From positions 372,001 to 436,000 of the forward strand of contig CAWIKW010000002.1 in assembly GCA_963836785.1 (NCBI GenBank): 64,000 nt of DNA, in the 5' to 3' direction. The notes under the pieces were generated by a model. It searched no databases, was not told the DNA's origin, and saw only the letters and a list, made by a program, of their open reading frames with translations. Position numbers and translations under genes: made by a program. Shown piece after piece: positions 16,148 through 24,130 of the stretch; position 1 is the first letter of the stretch; every line of letters starts with the position of its first letter. The stretch comes from DASQPR01 sp963836785. GTDB taxonomy: Bacteria > Actinomycetota > Actinomycetes > Mycobacteriales > Micromonosporaceae.

Positions 16148-16829
16148 GGGTCAGGACCCTTCTCCGGGTTTCACCCGAGACCGCGCCGTGGCCCCGGGTT
16201 TCATTCGAGACCGGGCCTCGGGTTTCACCCGAGGCCGCGCCGGGGTCGGCGATCGCGAGTTTGGGAATGAAGAAATGCGCGAGCGGACCGATGCTCAGCG
16301 CGTACAGGATGGTTCCGACGCCGACGCTGCCGCCCAACAGCCAGCCGACCGCGAGCACAGATACCTCGATCGACGTGCGGACCACGCGGATCGAATGACC
16401 GCGCGCGGCCAGGCCGGTCATCAGGCCGTCGCGCGGCCCGGGTCCGAGACCGGCGCCGATGTAGAGCCCGGTGGCGAATCCGTTGGCGAGGATGCCGGCC
16501 GCCAGGAAGGCGAATCGCAGAGCCAGAGCGTGTGGGTGCGGAAGGATCGATAGTGCGGCATCGGCGGCGAGTCCGACGACAACGACGTTGCTGACCGTAC
16601 CGAGGCCGGGCCGCTGCTTGAGTGGGAGCCACAGCAGCAGCACGATGGCGCCCACCGCGATCACGACCCAGCCGAAGCGCAGTCCGGTGTGCTGGGACAG
16701 GCCCTGGTGCAGCACGTCCCACGGGTCCAGGCCGAGCCCCGATCTGAGCATCAGGGCCACGCTCCCGCCGAACATGACCAAGCCCAGGTAGAGGCTGACC
16801 AGCCGCCGAGCAAGCTTGTTGGTTGACAT
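16140..16829 (-). CDS. YczE/YyaS-type membrane protein
   Basis: A 229-residue membrane protein of about five or six helices. It carries the YczE-family motif GLGLDPWDVLHQGL (about residues 31-44) and GAGLGPGPRDGLMTGL. Function is unknown; family members are often placed beside regulators and antibiotic or secretion genes. The C-terminal tail after about residue 195 is odd: it repeats SGETRG / SNETRG / SGETRR and is encoded by three copies of a DNA repeat (16166-16241). The start codon lies inside a perfect operator palindrome, which suggests a leaderless, MarR-controlled transcript. Confidence 0.85.
   Translation of the reverse strand: MSTNKLARRLVSLYLGLVMFGGSVALMLRSGLGLDPWDVLHQGLSQHTGLRFGWVVIAVGAIVLLLWLPLKQRPGLGTVSNVVVVGLAADAALSILPHPHALALRFAFLAAGILANGFATGLYIGAGLGPGPRDGLMTGLAARGHSIRVVRTSIEVSVLAVGWLLGGSVGVGTILYALSIGPLAHFFIPKLAIADPGAASGETRGPVSNETRGHGAVSGETRRRVLTHA
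16166..16241. repeat. Three imperfect 22-bp direct repeats inside the YczE-like gene
   Basis: Copies begin at 16166, 16196 and 16220. Each contains a core such as GGTTTCACCCGAGACC, itself a near-palindrome. The second copy has ATT for the ACC after GGTTTC and the third has GAGGCC. They encode the repeated ETRG tail of the membrane protein. Confidence 0.8.
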
Positions 16830-16866
16830 GTCAACACGTTAGCGCAATCGTTGTTGACATGTCAAC
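16822..16866. promoter_or_regulatory. Twin MarR-type operators, divergent yczE-like/marR promoter
   Basis: GTTGACATGTCAAC occurs twice as a perfect 14-bp palindrome (16822-16835 and 16853-16866), 31 bp centre to centre, or about three helical turns. Each contains a TTGACA -35 on both strands. Leftward, TTGACA (16865-16860), an 18-bp spacer and TAACGT (16841-16836) place transcription start near the A of the YczE-like ATG. The MarR protein encoded at 16886 is the obvious binder. Confidence 0.85.
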
Positions 16867-16885
16867 TCTCTGATAAGGTGCCGGT

Positions 16886-17389
16886 GTGAAGACGCCCAGA
16901 TGGCTCGACGATGGACAGATGCGGGCCTGGCTCGGGTATCGCCGGATGCGGCTACTGCTGGACCTGCAGATATCCCGCGACCTCGCCGGGGACTCGGGCC
17001 TGTCCGAGGCGGACTACGACGTCCTGTCCAACCTGTCGGAGAGCGACGGACAGCGGATGCGCCTGACTGAATTGTCCGCACACATGCTGTGGTCCAAGAG
17101 TCGGCTGTCCCACCATGTCACCCGGATGCAGCAGCGCGGGCTGGTTGACCGCGAGGATTGCGCGTCGGACGAGCGGGGCGCTGTGCTCGTCCTGACCAAG
17201 GAAGGCCGCCAGGCCATCCGGGCGGCTGCGCCGTTGCATGTGGAGTCCGTACGCCGGCACTTCATCGACCTGTTGTCCGACGAGCAGATCAAGGTGCTCG
17301 GCGACGTCGCCGACACGATCGTCAACCATCACCGCGAGATCGCTGAGCACGCCCCAACGCGAGCCGGCAGCCGCGCGTCAACAGACTGA
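16886..17389 (+). CDS. MarR-family transcriptional regulator
   Basis: A 167-residue MarR winged-helix protein. It has LSEADYDVLSNLSES, the recognition region LWSKSRLSHHVTRMQQRGLV and the wing CASDERGAVLVLTKEG, all at the usual spacing. MarR repressors sense small, often phenolic ligands. GTG 16886 lies 20 bp after the second operator palindrome with an AAGGTG ribosome site just upstream. It probably represses itself and the divergent YczE-like/luciferase-like operon. The last codons run into a repeated sequence (17376-17463), so the C-terminus may have been altered. Confidence 0.92.
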   Translation: MKTPRWLDDGQMRAWLGYRRMRLLLDLQISRDLAGDSGLSEADYDVLSNLSESDGQRMRLTELSAHMLWSKSRLSHHVTRMQQRGLVDREDCASDERGAVLVLTKEGRQAIRAAAPLHVESVRRHFIDLLSDEQIKVLGDVADTIVNHHREIAEHAPTRAGSRASTD

Positions 17390-17463
17390 CAAGCAAGCTC
17401 ACCGGCGCGCGGACAATCCAAGCTCGTCAACCCGCTGACAAGCCAAGCTTGCCGGTCCCGCGG
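17376..17463. repeat. Imperfect direct repeats at the end of the MarR gene
   Basis: A block CGTCAAC...CTGACAAGC.AAGCT..CCGG...CGCGG appears at 17376-17412 and again at 17425-17463 with roughly 80 percent identity. A shorter related unit (GACAATCCAAGCTCG) lies between them. It covers the 3' end of the MarR gene and the convergent gap. Confidence 0.7.
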
Positions 17464-17470
17464 CGAGCGT

Positions 17471-18007
17471 TCAGGAATCCAGGCGACCGTCGTAGTCGGC
17501 CTGTTCGCGTTTGAACTGCTCGTACTCGGCGAGCATCTTGCGGTGATAGGTGCTCAACCAGCTCATGTAGTCGCGCATGTTCCTGACCCGGCGGCGGGGG
17601 CCCTCGTCGTCGACGCCGAGCTGGCCGAGAATGCTCTCCGCGAATGAGGCTCGTTTGTCCAGGTAGCCACGTTCACCGGCAAGGAACGCACCCCACACGT
17701 CGTCTTCGACGCGGAAGAAGTGGCCGCGCCGGCCGGACTGGGTCACCCGCTTGATGAAGCCCACTTCGGCGAGCCGGCGGGTGGCGGTAGAGATGACCGC
17801 GGCGCTGAGGCCGAGGTCCGTCATGAGATCGGCACTCGACATGGCCGGGGCGTTGCTCAGCATCAGACAACCGACGATGCGGCCCTCGGAGCGGGGCATC
17901 CCGAGTTGTTCCCAGAGCGTGCCCATGTCGTCGACGATCTCGCGTCGAGTCTCGTCCCGCATATGGCGAGGTCGGCTTACTGGCTTGGGCGCCTGCGTTG
18001 ACACCAT
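17471..18007 (-). CDS. GbsR/MarR-type regulator
   Basis: A 178-residue winged-helix protein resembling the GbsR branch of MarR regulators: ETRREIVDDMGTLWEQLGMPRSEGRIVGCLML leads into the helix-turn-helix SADLMTDLGLSAAVISTATRRL. A C-terminal helical region includes RDYMSWLSTYHRKMLAEYEQF. ATG 18007 is preferred because GGGAGGTGG lies just upstream; another ATG at 18028 has no such site. It is divergent from the peptide ABC operon. A perfect 16-bp palindrome at 18125-18140 between them is its likely operator. The GbsR likeness does not prove a choline link. Confidence 0.88.
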   Translation of the reverse strand: MVSTQAPKPVSRPRHMRDETRREIVDDMGTLWEQLGMPRSEGRIVGCLMLSNAPAMSSADLMTDLGLSAAVISTATRRLAEVGFIKRVTQSGRRGHFFRVEDDVWGAFLAGERGYLDKRASFAESILGQLGVDDEGPRRRVRNMRDYMSWLSTYHRKMLAEYEQFKREQADYDGRLDS

Positions 18008-18124
18008 CGAGCTCCACCTCCCGTGCATATGCGGGCGCCATGCCCCGGCTGTGCTTTCTGGACGATATCCGGCACGGTCGATTATCTCGGAGGCGCTCCG
18101 ACAAATGGAAACGCACTCGTTACA

Positions 18125-18140
18125 TTCGGAATATTCCGAA
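18125..18140. promoter_or_regulatory. Perfect 16-bp palindrome, candidate GbsR/MarR operator
   Basis: TTCGGAATATTCCGAA lies in the 275-bp divergent gap between the GbsR-like gene and the ABC operon, about 140 bp before the binding-protein start. It is AT-richer than its surroundings. It is the only long perfect palindrome in that gap. Confidence 0.65.
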
Positions 18141-18282
18141 GCTTAGCAAGCTCTGGCAGAGTGACACCACCGCCCACCGAGGATGACAGACCTTGGCCAG
18201 CACCGGAGGGGCGACAACGTCAGGTACCAACTCCGGCCGGCGAGCCCTCGCCGGTCAGCTCCTCGTGGTGAAGGAGAACCGG

Positions 18283-19908
18283 ATGAGACACCCGCAGCGA
18301 ACCGTTCGTCTGGCGGTCAGCGTCATCGCTCTTGCCTGCGTGGCCGGGATGGCCGCAGCGTGCTCGGGAAGCTCGTCGAGCAAGGGCGGAGGGTCGGGCG
18401 GCGGCACCCTCGTGGTGGCCGACGGTAACAGCGAGCTCGACACCCTCCTGCCAGGCAATACCGCACTGTCGTTCTCAGAGTTGGGGATCATCTTCGCGCC
18501 CATCGTGTCGTTCAACGACGACGGCAGCCTGCAGTACGTGCAGGCGAGTTCGATCACCGGGAGCAACAACAGCACGGAGTGGACGATCAAGTTCCGCCCG
18601 GACTGGACGTTCCAGAATGGCGAGCCGGTGACCGCGCAGAGCTACGCCGACGGCTGGAACCTGACGGCGTACGGGCCCAATGCGTACGTCAACAGCGGCG
18701 AGCTCGCCAATATCGTGGGGTACGACGCGGTGCACCCGGCGACCGGCCAGCCGACGGCTAAGACACTGTCCGGGGTGAAGGTGGTCGACAAGTACACCTT
18801 GCAGGTTTCGCTGACCAAGTCGGACAGTCAGTTCCCGCTCGAGCTGAGCCAAGGCCAGACGGGGTTCTATCCGATGCCGCAGGCCGGCTTGAAGGATCTC
18901 GCGTCCTTCAAGACGAACCCGATCGGTGACGGGCCGTACGAGATGAACGGCCCGGCCAAGCTCAACCAGCAGGTCAAGCTGAAGCGATACGCCGGCTACA
19001 AGGGTCCGAACAAGGGCCACATCGAGAACATCGTCTTCCGGATGTACACGAGCCCGGACACGGCCTATACCGACACGATTGCTGGCAATGTCGACATCGA
19101 CCTCGCCCCGCAGGACAAGTTCGCGCAGATCGCGAGCGACTTCGGGACCCGAGTGGCGAAGTCGAGCGGCGCGTCAATCGAGTTCCTCGCCTTCCCGCTG
19201 TTCGACAAGCGATACCAGAACCCGCAGCTGCGCGAGGCCATCTCGCTGGCCATCGACCGTCCAGCCATCAACAAGGCGATCTTCGGCGGGCTGTACACGC
19301 CGGCCGATTCGCTGTTCGCGACGAGCATGGTCGGCGGTTCGACGCATGCCTGCCAGTACTGCACGTTCGACCCGACGAAGGCGAAGCAGCTTCTGCAGCA
19401 GGCCGGCGGCTGGTCGGGCCCGATGACGATCACATACCCCGGTGGCGCCGGCTACGACCAGGCGTTCCAGGCGGTTGCGAACCAGATCCGGCAGAACCTC
19501 GGAATCCAGGTGACGGCGAAGCCGACGGTCGGCTTCTCGGACTTCTTCACCGATCTGGAGAAGAAGTCGATCACCGGCGGGCCGTGGCGCGGCAAGTGGG
19601 GTTCGGCCTACCCGAGCCCGACGGATACGCTGCACCAGCTGTTCACCCCGACCGGGGCGTACAACTACTCGATCGGCGGCTACACCAACCCCACGGTGAC
19701 CGAGCTGATCGCCAAGGGTGATGCCGCCACGACGACCGCGCAGTCGGTGACGTACTACCAGGACGCGGAGCGCGCGATTGAGGCCGACTTCCCGGTGGTT
19801 CCGACGTTCTACGAGGCGTTCCCGTTCGTGTACTCGAACCGTGTCGCGAACGTGCACGCCCGCCCGTTCCAGATCGACACCGACTACGAGGCAGTGACCC
19901 TGAAGTGA
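18283..19908 (+). CDS. Peptide-type ABC transporter substrate-binding lipoprotein
   Basis: A 541-residue SBP family 5 (DppA/OppA-type) lipoprotein. A signal peptide ends in the lipobox AAACS (about residues 24-28), followed by a Ser/Gly linker. The family pattern is TEWTIKFRPDWTFQNGEPVTAQSY near residue 95, and QNPQLREAISLAIDRPAINKAIFGG lies mid-protein. It captures the substrate outside the membrane for the permeases downstream. AAGGAG precedes ATG 18283. Its stop overlaps the next gene's GTG. Such proteins bind di- or oligopeptides, but also other solutes. Confidence 0.95.
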   Translation: MRHPQRTVRLAVSVIALACVAGMAAACSGSSSSKGGGSGGGTLVVADGNSELDTLLPGNTALSFSELGIIFAPIVSFNDDGSLQYVQASSITGSNNSTEWTIKFRPDWTFQNGEPVTAQSYADGWNLTAYGPNAYVNSGELANIVGYDAVHPATGQPTAKTLSGVKVVDKYTLQVSLTKSDSQFPLELSQGQTGFYPMPQAGLKDLASFKTNPIGDGPYEMNGPAKLNQQVKLKRYAGYKGPNKGHIENIVFRMYTSPDTAYTDTIAGNVDIDLAPQDKFAQIASDFGTRVAKSSGASIEFLAFPLFDKRYQNPQLREAISLAIDRPAINKAIFGGLYTPADSLFATSMVGGSTHACQYCTFDPTKAKQLLQQAGGWSGPMTITYPGGAGYDQAFQAVANQIRQNLGIQVTAKPTVGFSDFFTDLEKKSITGGPWRGKWGSAYPSPTDTLHQLFTPTGAYNYSIGGYTNPTVTELIAKGDAATTTAQSVTYYQDAERAIEADFPVVPTFYEAFPFVYSNRVANVHARPFQIDTDYEAVTLK

Positions 19909-21302
19909 GCCATGGCCGCACAGAATTGCCGCTGAACCGCATCCTCGATCTCGTCGACGCGGTTCCGCACATCGACCGGTTCCCGACCGTCGACGAGCTC
20001 GTCGCCAGTTTCGACGAGCTCGCGGCGGGGGAGCCGGCCCTGGTACGGCGACGGCGTGTCGGATCGTCCCGTCTCGGCGAGCCGATCCATGCGGTGACGA
20101 TCGGGAGCGGTCGCGAACACGCCGTCGTGTTCGGTGGGATACACCCCAACGAGCCGATCGGCGGCCCGACCGCCCTTCATCTGGCCCGTACGCTGGTGGC
20201 GGACACGCGCCTGCGCGAAGAGCTCGACTACACGTGGCACATCATCGGGTGCGCCGACCCCGACGGGATGCGACTGAACGAGGACTGGTTCTCCGGCGCA
20301 CTCGACCGCGCAGAGTACGGTCGTCGCTTCTTCCGCCCGGCTTCAAACGAACAAGTCGAATGGACGTTTCCGCTGGAGTACAAGGAGTTGTACTTCGACC
20401 GGGTCATTCCCGAGACCCTCGCCCTGATGCGGCTGATCGACGATGTCCGCCCCACCTTCATGTGCTCGCTGCACAACGGCGAACTCGGGGGCGTGTACTA
20501 CTACCTCAGCGCCGAGGCGCCGGAGCTGTACCCGTACCTGCACGCCATCCCCGCGCACGTCGGAATCCCACTGGACTCGGGCGAGCCGGAGATCCCGTAC
20601 GCGCCGTTGTACGCGACGGCCATCTTCGGCGAAACCGGCGTCGAGCAGCACTACGAGTTCGTGACGGCGCTCGACATGGACCCGACCAAGGGTCTTGACA
20701 GCGGCACCTCGGGCGCCGCGTACGCGCGCAAGTACAACACGCTGTCCCTGGTCAGTGAGCTGCCGTACTGGTCGCACCCCGACGCCGGCGACGAAACGCC
20801 GACTGAGACGCCCTACCCGGAGGTCCTGCGGCAGCGGGCCGAGGGACTTGGTGAACTCGGTGCCACGATCAGTTCCGTCCTCGCTGAGGTCGCCCCGGAC
20901 CTCATCCTGGAATCGCCGTTCCTGCGGGCGATGCGCCAGTTCGCACCGCACTTCAGTCAGAACGCTGAACGGGAGGCCCACCGGGCCGGATTGCCGGACA
21001 ACGACCGATCGGCAACGGTGGCGGAGGTGTATACGGGCGCCGACACGGTTCACGGATTCCGGATGCGTTACGGCGGGATGACGCTCCGCCTGCTCGAGGC
21101 CGAGATCAACGCCGGCAATGGCACGCCGCGCATCCGCGAGCAGTACCGGCGGATGACCGCGGTCTACGAGCAGTGGTCGGAGGCGGCGCTGAAGGTCACA
21201 CCGGCGGAGACGCTGCCCATCAAGTCGCTGGTCGGCGTGCAGTTCGGTGCGATCCTGGCGGCGTCGGCGTACGCCATCGGCCGTCACGGTCCCGGGCGGT
21301 AG
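19905..21302 (+). CDS. M14-type zinc carboxypeptidase/deacylase
   Basis: A 465-residue M14-family zinc enzyme. The metal ligands are visible as His-x-x-Glu in GGIHPNEPIGG and a downstream His in MCSLHNGELGG. A later Glu in LVSELPYW is the candidate catalytic base. It has no signal peptide, so it is cytoplasmic and probably trims the imported substrate. Its GTG overlaps the binding-protein stop, and the permease gene follows by 3 bp, so it is embedded in the transporter operon. The exact bond cleaved (peptide or amide) is not determined by sequence. Confidence 0.88.
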   Translation: MSHGRTELPLNRILDLVDAVPHIDRFPTVDELVASFDELAAGEPALVRRRRVGSSRLGEPIHAVTIGSGREHAVVFGGIHPNEPIGGPTALHLARTLVADTRLREELDYTWHIIGCADPDGMRLNEDWFSGALDRAEYGRRFFRPASNEQVEWTFPLEYKELYFDRVIPETLALMRLIDDVRPTFMCSLHNGELGGVYYYLSAEAPELYPYLHAIPAHVGIPLDSGEPEIPYAPLYATAIFGETGVEQHYEFVTALDMDPTKGLDSGTSGAAYARKYNTLSLVSELPYWSHPDAGDETPTETPYPEVLRQRAEGLGELGATISSVLAEVAPDLILESPFLRAMRQFAPHFSQNAEREAHRAGLPDNDRSATVAEVYTGADTVHGFRMRYGGMTLRLLEAEINAGNGTPRIREQYRRMTAVYEQWSEAALKVTPAETLPIKSLVGVQFGAILAASAYAIGRHGPGR

Positions 21303-21305
21303 CGC

Positions 21306-22232
21306 ATGGGCCGGTACCTTCTCGGACGGATCGGTCAGCTGGTGCTGGTATTCATCGGCGTCACGCTGCTGATCTACCTCGCAGTGTTCGTGCTACCGGG
21401 CGATCCGATCCGAAACCTCGCCGGGCACCAGCAACTACCACCGGACACGATCGCCGCGATCCGACAGCACTACCACCTCGACGAGTCGTTCTGGCAGCAG
21501 TACGGGCGATACATCCTGGGCGTGCTGCACGGCGACTTCGGCACCGACTTTTACGGCGAGAGTGTCTGGGACCTGATGAAGACCGGCTGGCCCGTGACGC
21601 TGCGGCTCGCGTCGATGGCGTGGGTCTTCGAGATCGTGCTCGGCGTCGGTTTCGGCGTGGTGTCCGCACTGCGGCGCGGCAAGCTCAGCGATCACACGCT
21701 GCTACTGCTCTCGGTGTCGGTCATCTCCGTCCCAGCGTTCGTTGCCGCGTTCGCCGCGCAGTTGCTATTGGGCGTGAAGGCCGGCATCTTCCCGATCGCC
21801 GGCACCGAGGACGGTTGGCCGATGAGCTACATCCTGCCGGCATTGGTCCTGGCGGCTTTCGGCGCCGCATCGGTCAGCCGGTTGACACGGTCGACGATGA
21901 TCCGCAGCCTGCAGGCTGACTACATCCGTACCGCCGTTGCCAAGGGCCTGCCCCGACGACGGATCGTGGTGCGCCACGCGTTGCGGAACTCGCTCATCCC
22001 GGTCCTGACCTTCATCGCGATCGACCTCGGCTATCTACTCGGCGGAACCGTGGTGGTCGAGGGCGTGTTCAATCTGCCCGGCGTGGGTCAGCTGCTGTTC
22101 ACGTCCATCCGGCAGCAGCAGGGCTCCGTCGTCGTCGGCGTCGCCACCGCGCTGGTGATCATTTTCCTGCTGCTGAACCTGATCGTCGACGTCCTGTATG
22201 GCCTGCTCGATCCGAGGATCCGCGTTGTCTAA
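21306..22232 (+). CDS. Peptide-type ABC permease (DppB/OppB-like)
   Basis: A 308-residue inner-membrane permease with about six helices. The N-terminus MGRYLLGRIGQLVLVFIGVT and LPGDPIRNLAG are typical of the DppB branch. The ATPase-contact loop includes AVAKGLPRRRIVVRHALRNS. It pairs with the DppC-like protein next to it. The start lies 3 bp after the M14 gene stop. All genes from 18283 to 25130 are contiguous and collinear. Confidence 0.95.
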   Translation: MGRYLLGRIGQLVLVFIGVTLLIYLAVFVLPGDPIRNLAGHQQLPPDTIAAIRQHYHLDESFWQQYGRYILGVLHGDFGTDFYGESVWDLMKTGWPVTLRLASMAWVFEIVLGVGFGVVSALRRGKLSDHTLLLLSVSVISVPAFVAAFAAQLLLGVKAGIFPIAGTEDGWPMSYILPALVLAAFGAASVSRLTRSTMIRSLQADYIRTAVAKGLPRRRIVVRHALRNSLIPVLTFIAIDLGYLLGGTVVVEGVFNLPGVGQLLFTSIRQQQGSVVVGVATALVIIFLLLNLIVDVLYGLLDPRIRVV

Positions 22233-23142
22233 CGTCACTGTCGCGGCCGACGAGACCGGCCAAGCCTGGGACATCGAGGCCCAGGCGTCGCTGTCGCACA
22301 CTGCGCTCGGGCGACTGCTGCGACGCCCGAGCTTCCTGCTCGCCGCTTTCATCGTGGTCTTGATGATCGTGATTGCCGCGGTACCGCAAGCATTTGCGGG
22401 CTGGTTCGGCCACGGCGACCCGCGCGCCTGCGACCTGGTCAACAGCGCTATCGGGCCAAGCTCGGGCCACCCGTTCGGATTCGATAAGCAGGGCTGCGAC
22501 GTGTACGCCAACGTCATCTACGGCACACGTGACTCAATCAGCATCGGCTTGCTGGCCAGCATGTTCGGGCTCGTACTGGCGGTGATACTCGGTTCGGTGT
22601 CGGGCTACTACCTGGGCGTGGTGGACGCGATCGTGAGCCGGCTCTCGGACGTCTTCTTCGGCTTCCCGTTCCTGCTCGGCGCGTTGGTGTTGCTCACGGC
22701 GTTCCGCTCGCACAACGTCTGGACGGTGTCGCTGGCGATCGCCCTGTTCACGTGGCCCACCCTCACCAGGCTGATGCGGGCGTCGATGTTGACGGCCAAG
22801 GAACACGACTACGTGCTGGCGGCACGCAGCCTCGGCGCAAGCGACTGGCGACTGATCCGCCGGCACTTGCTGCCCAACGCGATCGCCCCGGTGATCGTGA
22901 TCAGTGCGCTGGGGGTGGGCGCGGTGATCGCGGCCGAGGCGACACTCACGTTCCTCGGCGTCGGCCTGCAAGAACCGGCGATCTCATGGGGTCTGCAGCT
23001 GTCCGACGCGCAGAGCGACTTCCAAGCGCATCCCCATCTACTGATTTTCCCGGCGGTCTTCCTGAGTTTGACGGTGTTGGCTTTCATCGTGCTCGGTGAC
23101 GCGCTCGAGGACGTGCTCGATCCGAGGCGCAATGACGATTGA
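22225..23142 (+). CDS. Peptide-type ABC permease (DppC/OppC-like)
   Basis: A permease of about 305 residues with the longer N-terminal cytoplasmic segment typical of DppC. Helices follow, then the contact loop LAARSLGASDWRLIRRHLLPN. TTG 22225 is the likely start because it has GAGGA upstream and overlaps the previous stop by only 8 bp. An in-frame ATG at 22198 would overlap by 35 bp. Its stop overlaps the next ATPase gene. Confidence 0.93.
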   Translation: MSNVTVAADETGQAWDIEAQASLSHTALGRLLRRPSFLLAAFIVVLMIVIAAVPQAFAGWFGHGDPRACDLVNSAIGPSSGHPFGFDKQGCDVYANVIYGTRDSISIGLLASMFGLVLAVILGSVSGYYLGVVDAIVSRLSDVFFGFPFLLGALVLLTAFRSHNVWTVSLAIALFTWPTLTRLMRASMLTAKEHDYVLAARSLGASDWRLIRRHLLPNAIAPVIVISALGVGAVIAAEATLTFLGVGLQEPAISWGLQLSDAQSDFQAHPHLLIFPAVFLSLTVLAFIVLGDALEDVLDPRRNDD

Positions 23143-24130
23143 CCAGACGCCCCTGCTGGCGGTCCGTGACCTTCGGGTGGACTTCACCGTTCGCCGCTCC
23201 GTGCTGCAAGCGGTGCGCGGTGTGTCGTTCACGCTCGCCCGCGGTGAGACGCTCGCGGTGCTCGGCGAGTCCGGCTCGGGCAAGAGTGTCACAGCGCAGG
23301 CCGTGATGGGCCTGCTCGATCCGCGCCGCTCGGCGGTCAAGGGCTCGGTCGAGTTTCAGGGCATCGATCTGCTCCGTACTCGGCCGGCCGAGCGCCGTCG
23401 CTACCAGGGCCGGCGTATCGCCATGATCTTCCAGGACGCGCTGGCCGCATTGAACCCGGTCGTCAGTGTCGGTACGCAGATCGCCGAGGTGTTGCGGGTC
23501 CACGAGGGGGCCTCGAAGTCGGCGGCTCGAACACGGGCCGTCGAGCTCATGGACCGCGTACGGATCTCCGCGGCCGGCAGCCGGTACGACAGCTACCCGC
23601 ACCAGCTCTCCGGCGGGATGCGGCAACGGATCATGATCGCGATGGCGCTCGCTCTGCAGCCGGACATCCTGATCGCCGACGAGCCGACCACCGCGCTTGA
23701 CGTCACCGTACAGGCGCAGATCATGCAGCTGCTGATGCAGTTGCGCGACGACACGGGGATGGCGCTGCTGTTCATCACGCACGACCTCGCGGTAAGCGCC
23801 GAAGTGGCTGACCGGATCGCGGTGATGTATTCGGGTCGCGTCGTCGAGAGTGGCAGCGCGGCCGAGGTGTACGCGAGGCCACGCCATCCGTACACGGCCG
23901 GTCTTCTCAACTCGGTGCCACGCGTCGCAGCGCGCGGGCAGCGGTTGACGCCGATCGCGGGCAGCCCGCCCTCGCTCGCGGCATTGCCATCCGGATGCAC
24001 GTTCCATCCGCGCTGCCCGATGGCCCGTGACATCTGCCGCACCGACGATCCGCCGGTGCTCACGACGTCTCCCGGTCATACGAGCGCGTGCCACTTCGCC
24101 GAGGAGGTGCACCGTGAGCCCGTCGGCTGA
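23132..24130 (+). CDS. Peptide-type ABC ATPase (DppD/OppD-like)
   Basis: A 332-residue ATP-binding subunit. Walker A is GESGSGKS (residues 45-52), the signature is LSGGMRQR and Walker B is ILIADEPTTALD. The C-terminal oligopeptide-transporter domain contains the iron-sulphur-type cysteines CTFHPRCPMARDIC. ATG 23132 overlaps the OppC stop; an in-frame ATG at 23096 would intrude further. It powers uptake together with the next gene. Confidence 0.95.
   Translation: MTIDQTPLLAVRDLRVDFTVRRSVLQAVRGVSFTLARGETLAVLGESGSGKSVTAQAVMGLLDPRRSAVKGSVEFQGIDLLRTRPAERRRYQGRRIAMIFQDALAALNPVVSVGTQIAEVLRVHEGASKSAARTRAVELMDRVRISAAGSRYDSYPHQLSGGMRQRIMIAMALALQPDILIADEPTTALDVTVQAQIMQLLMQLRDDTGMALLFITHDLAVSAEVADRIAVMYSGRVVESGSAAEVYARPRHPYTAGLLNSVPRVAARGQRLTPIAGSPPSLAALPSGCTFHPRCPMARDICRTDDPPVLTTSPGHTSACHFAEEVHREPVG

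Noticed and set aside
16166..16241. ParB/parS-like sites
   Set aside because: The repeats begin GGTTTCAC but lack the GTTTCACGTGAAAC parS palindrome, so a chromosome-partition role is not supported.
17376..17463. CRISPR-like repeats
   Set aside because: Only two or three imperfect units without regular spacers; no cas genes nearby.
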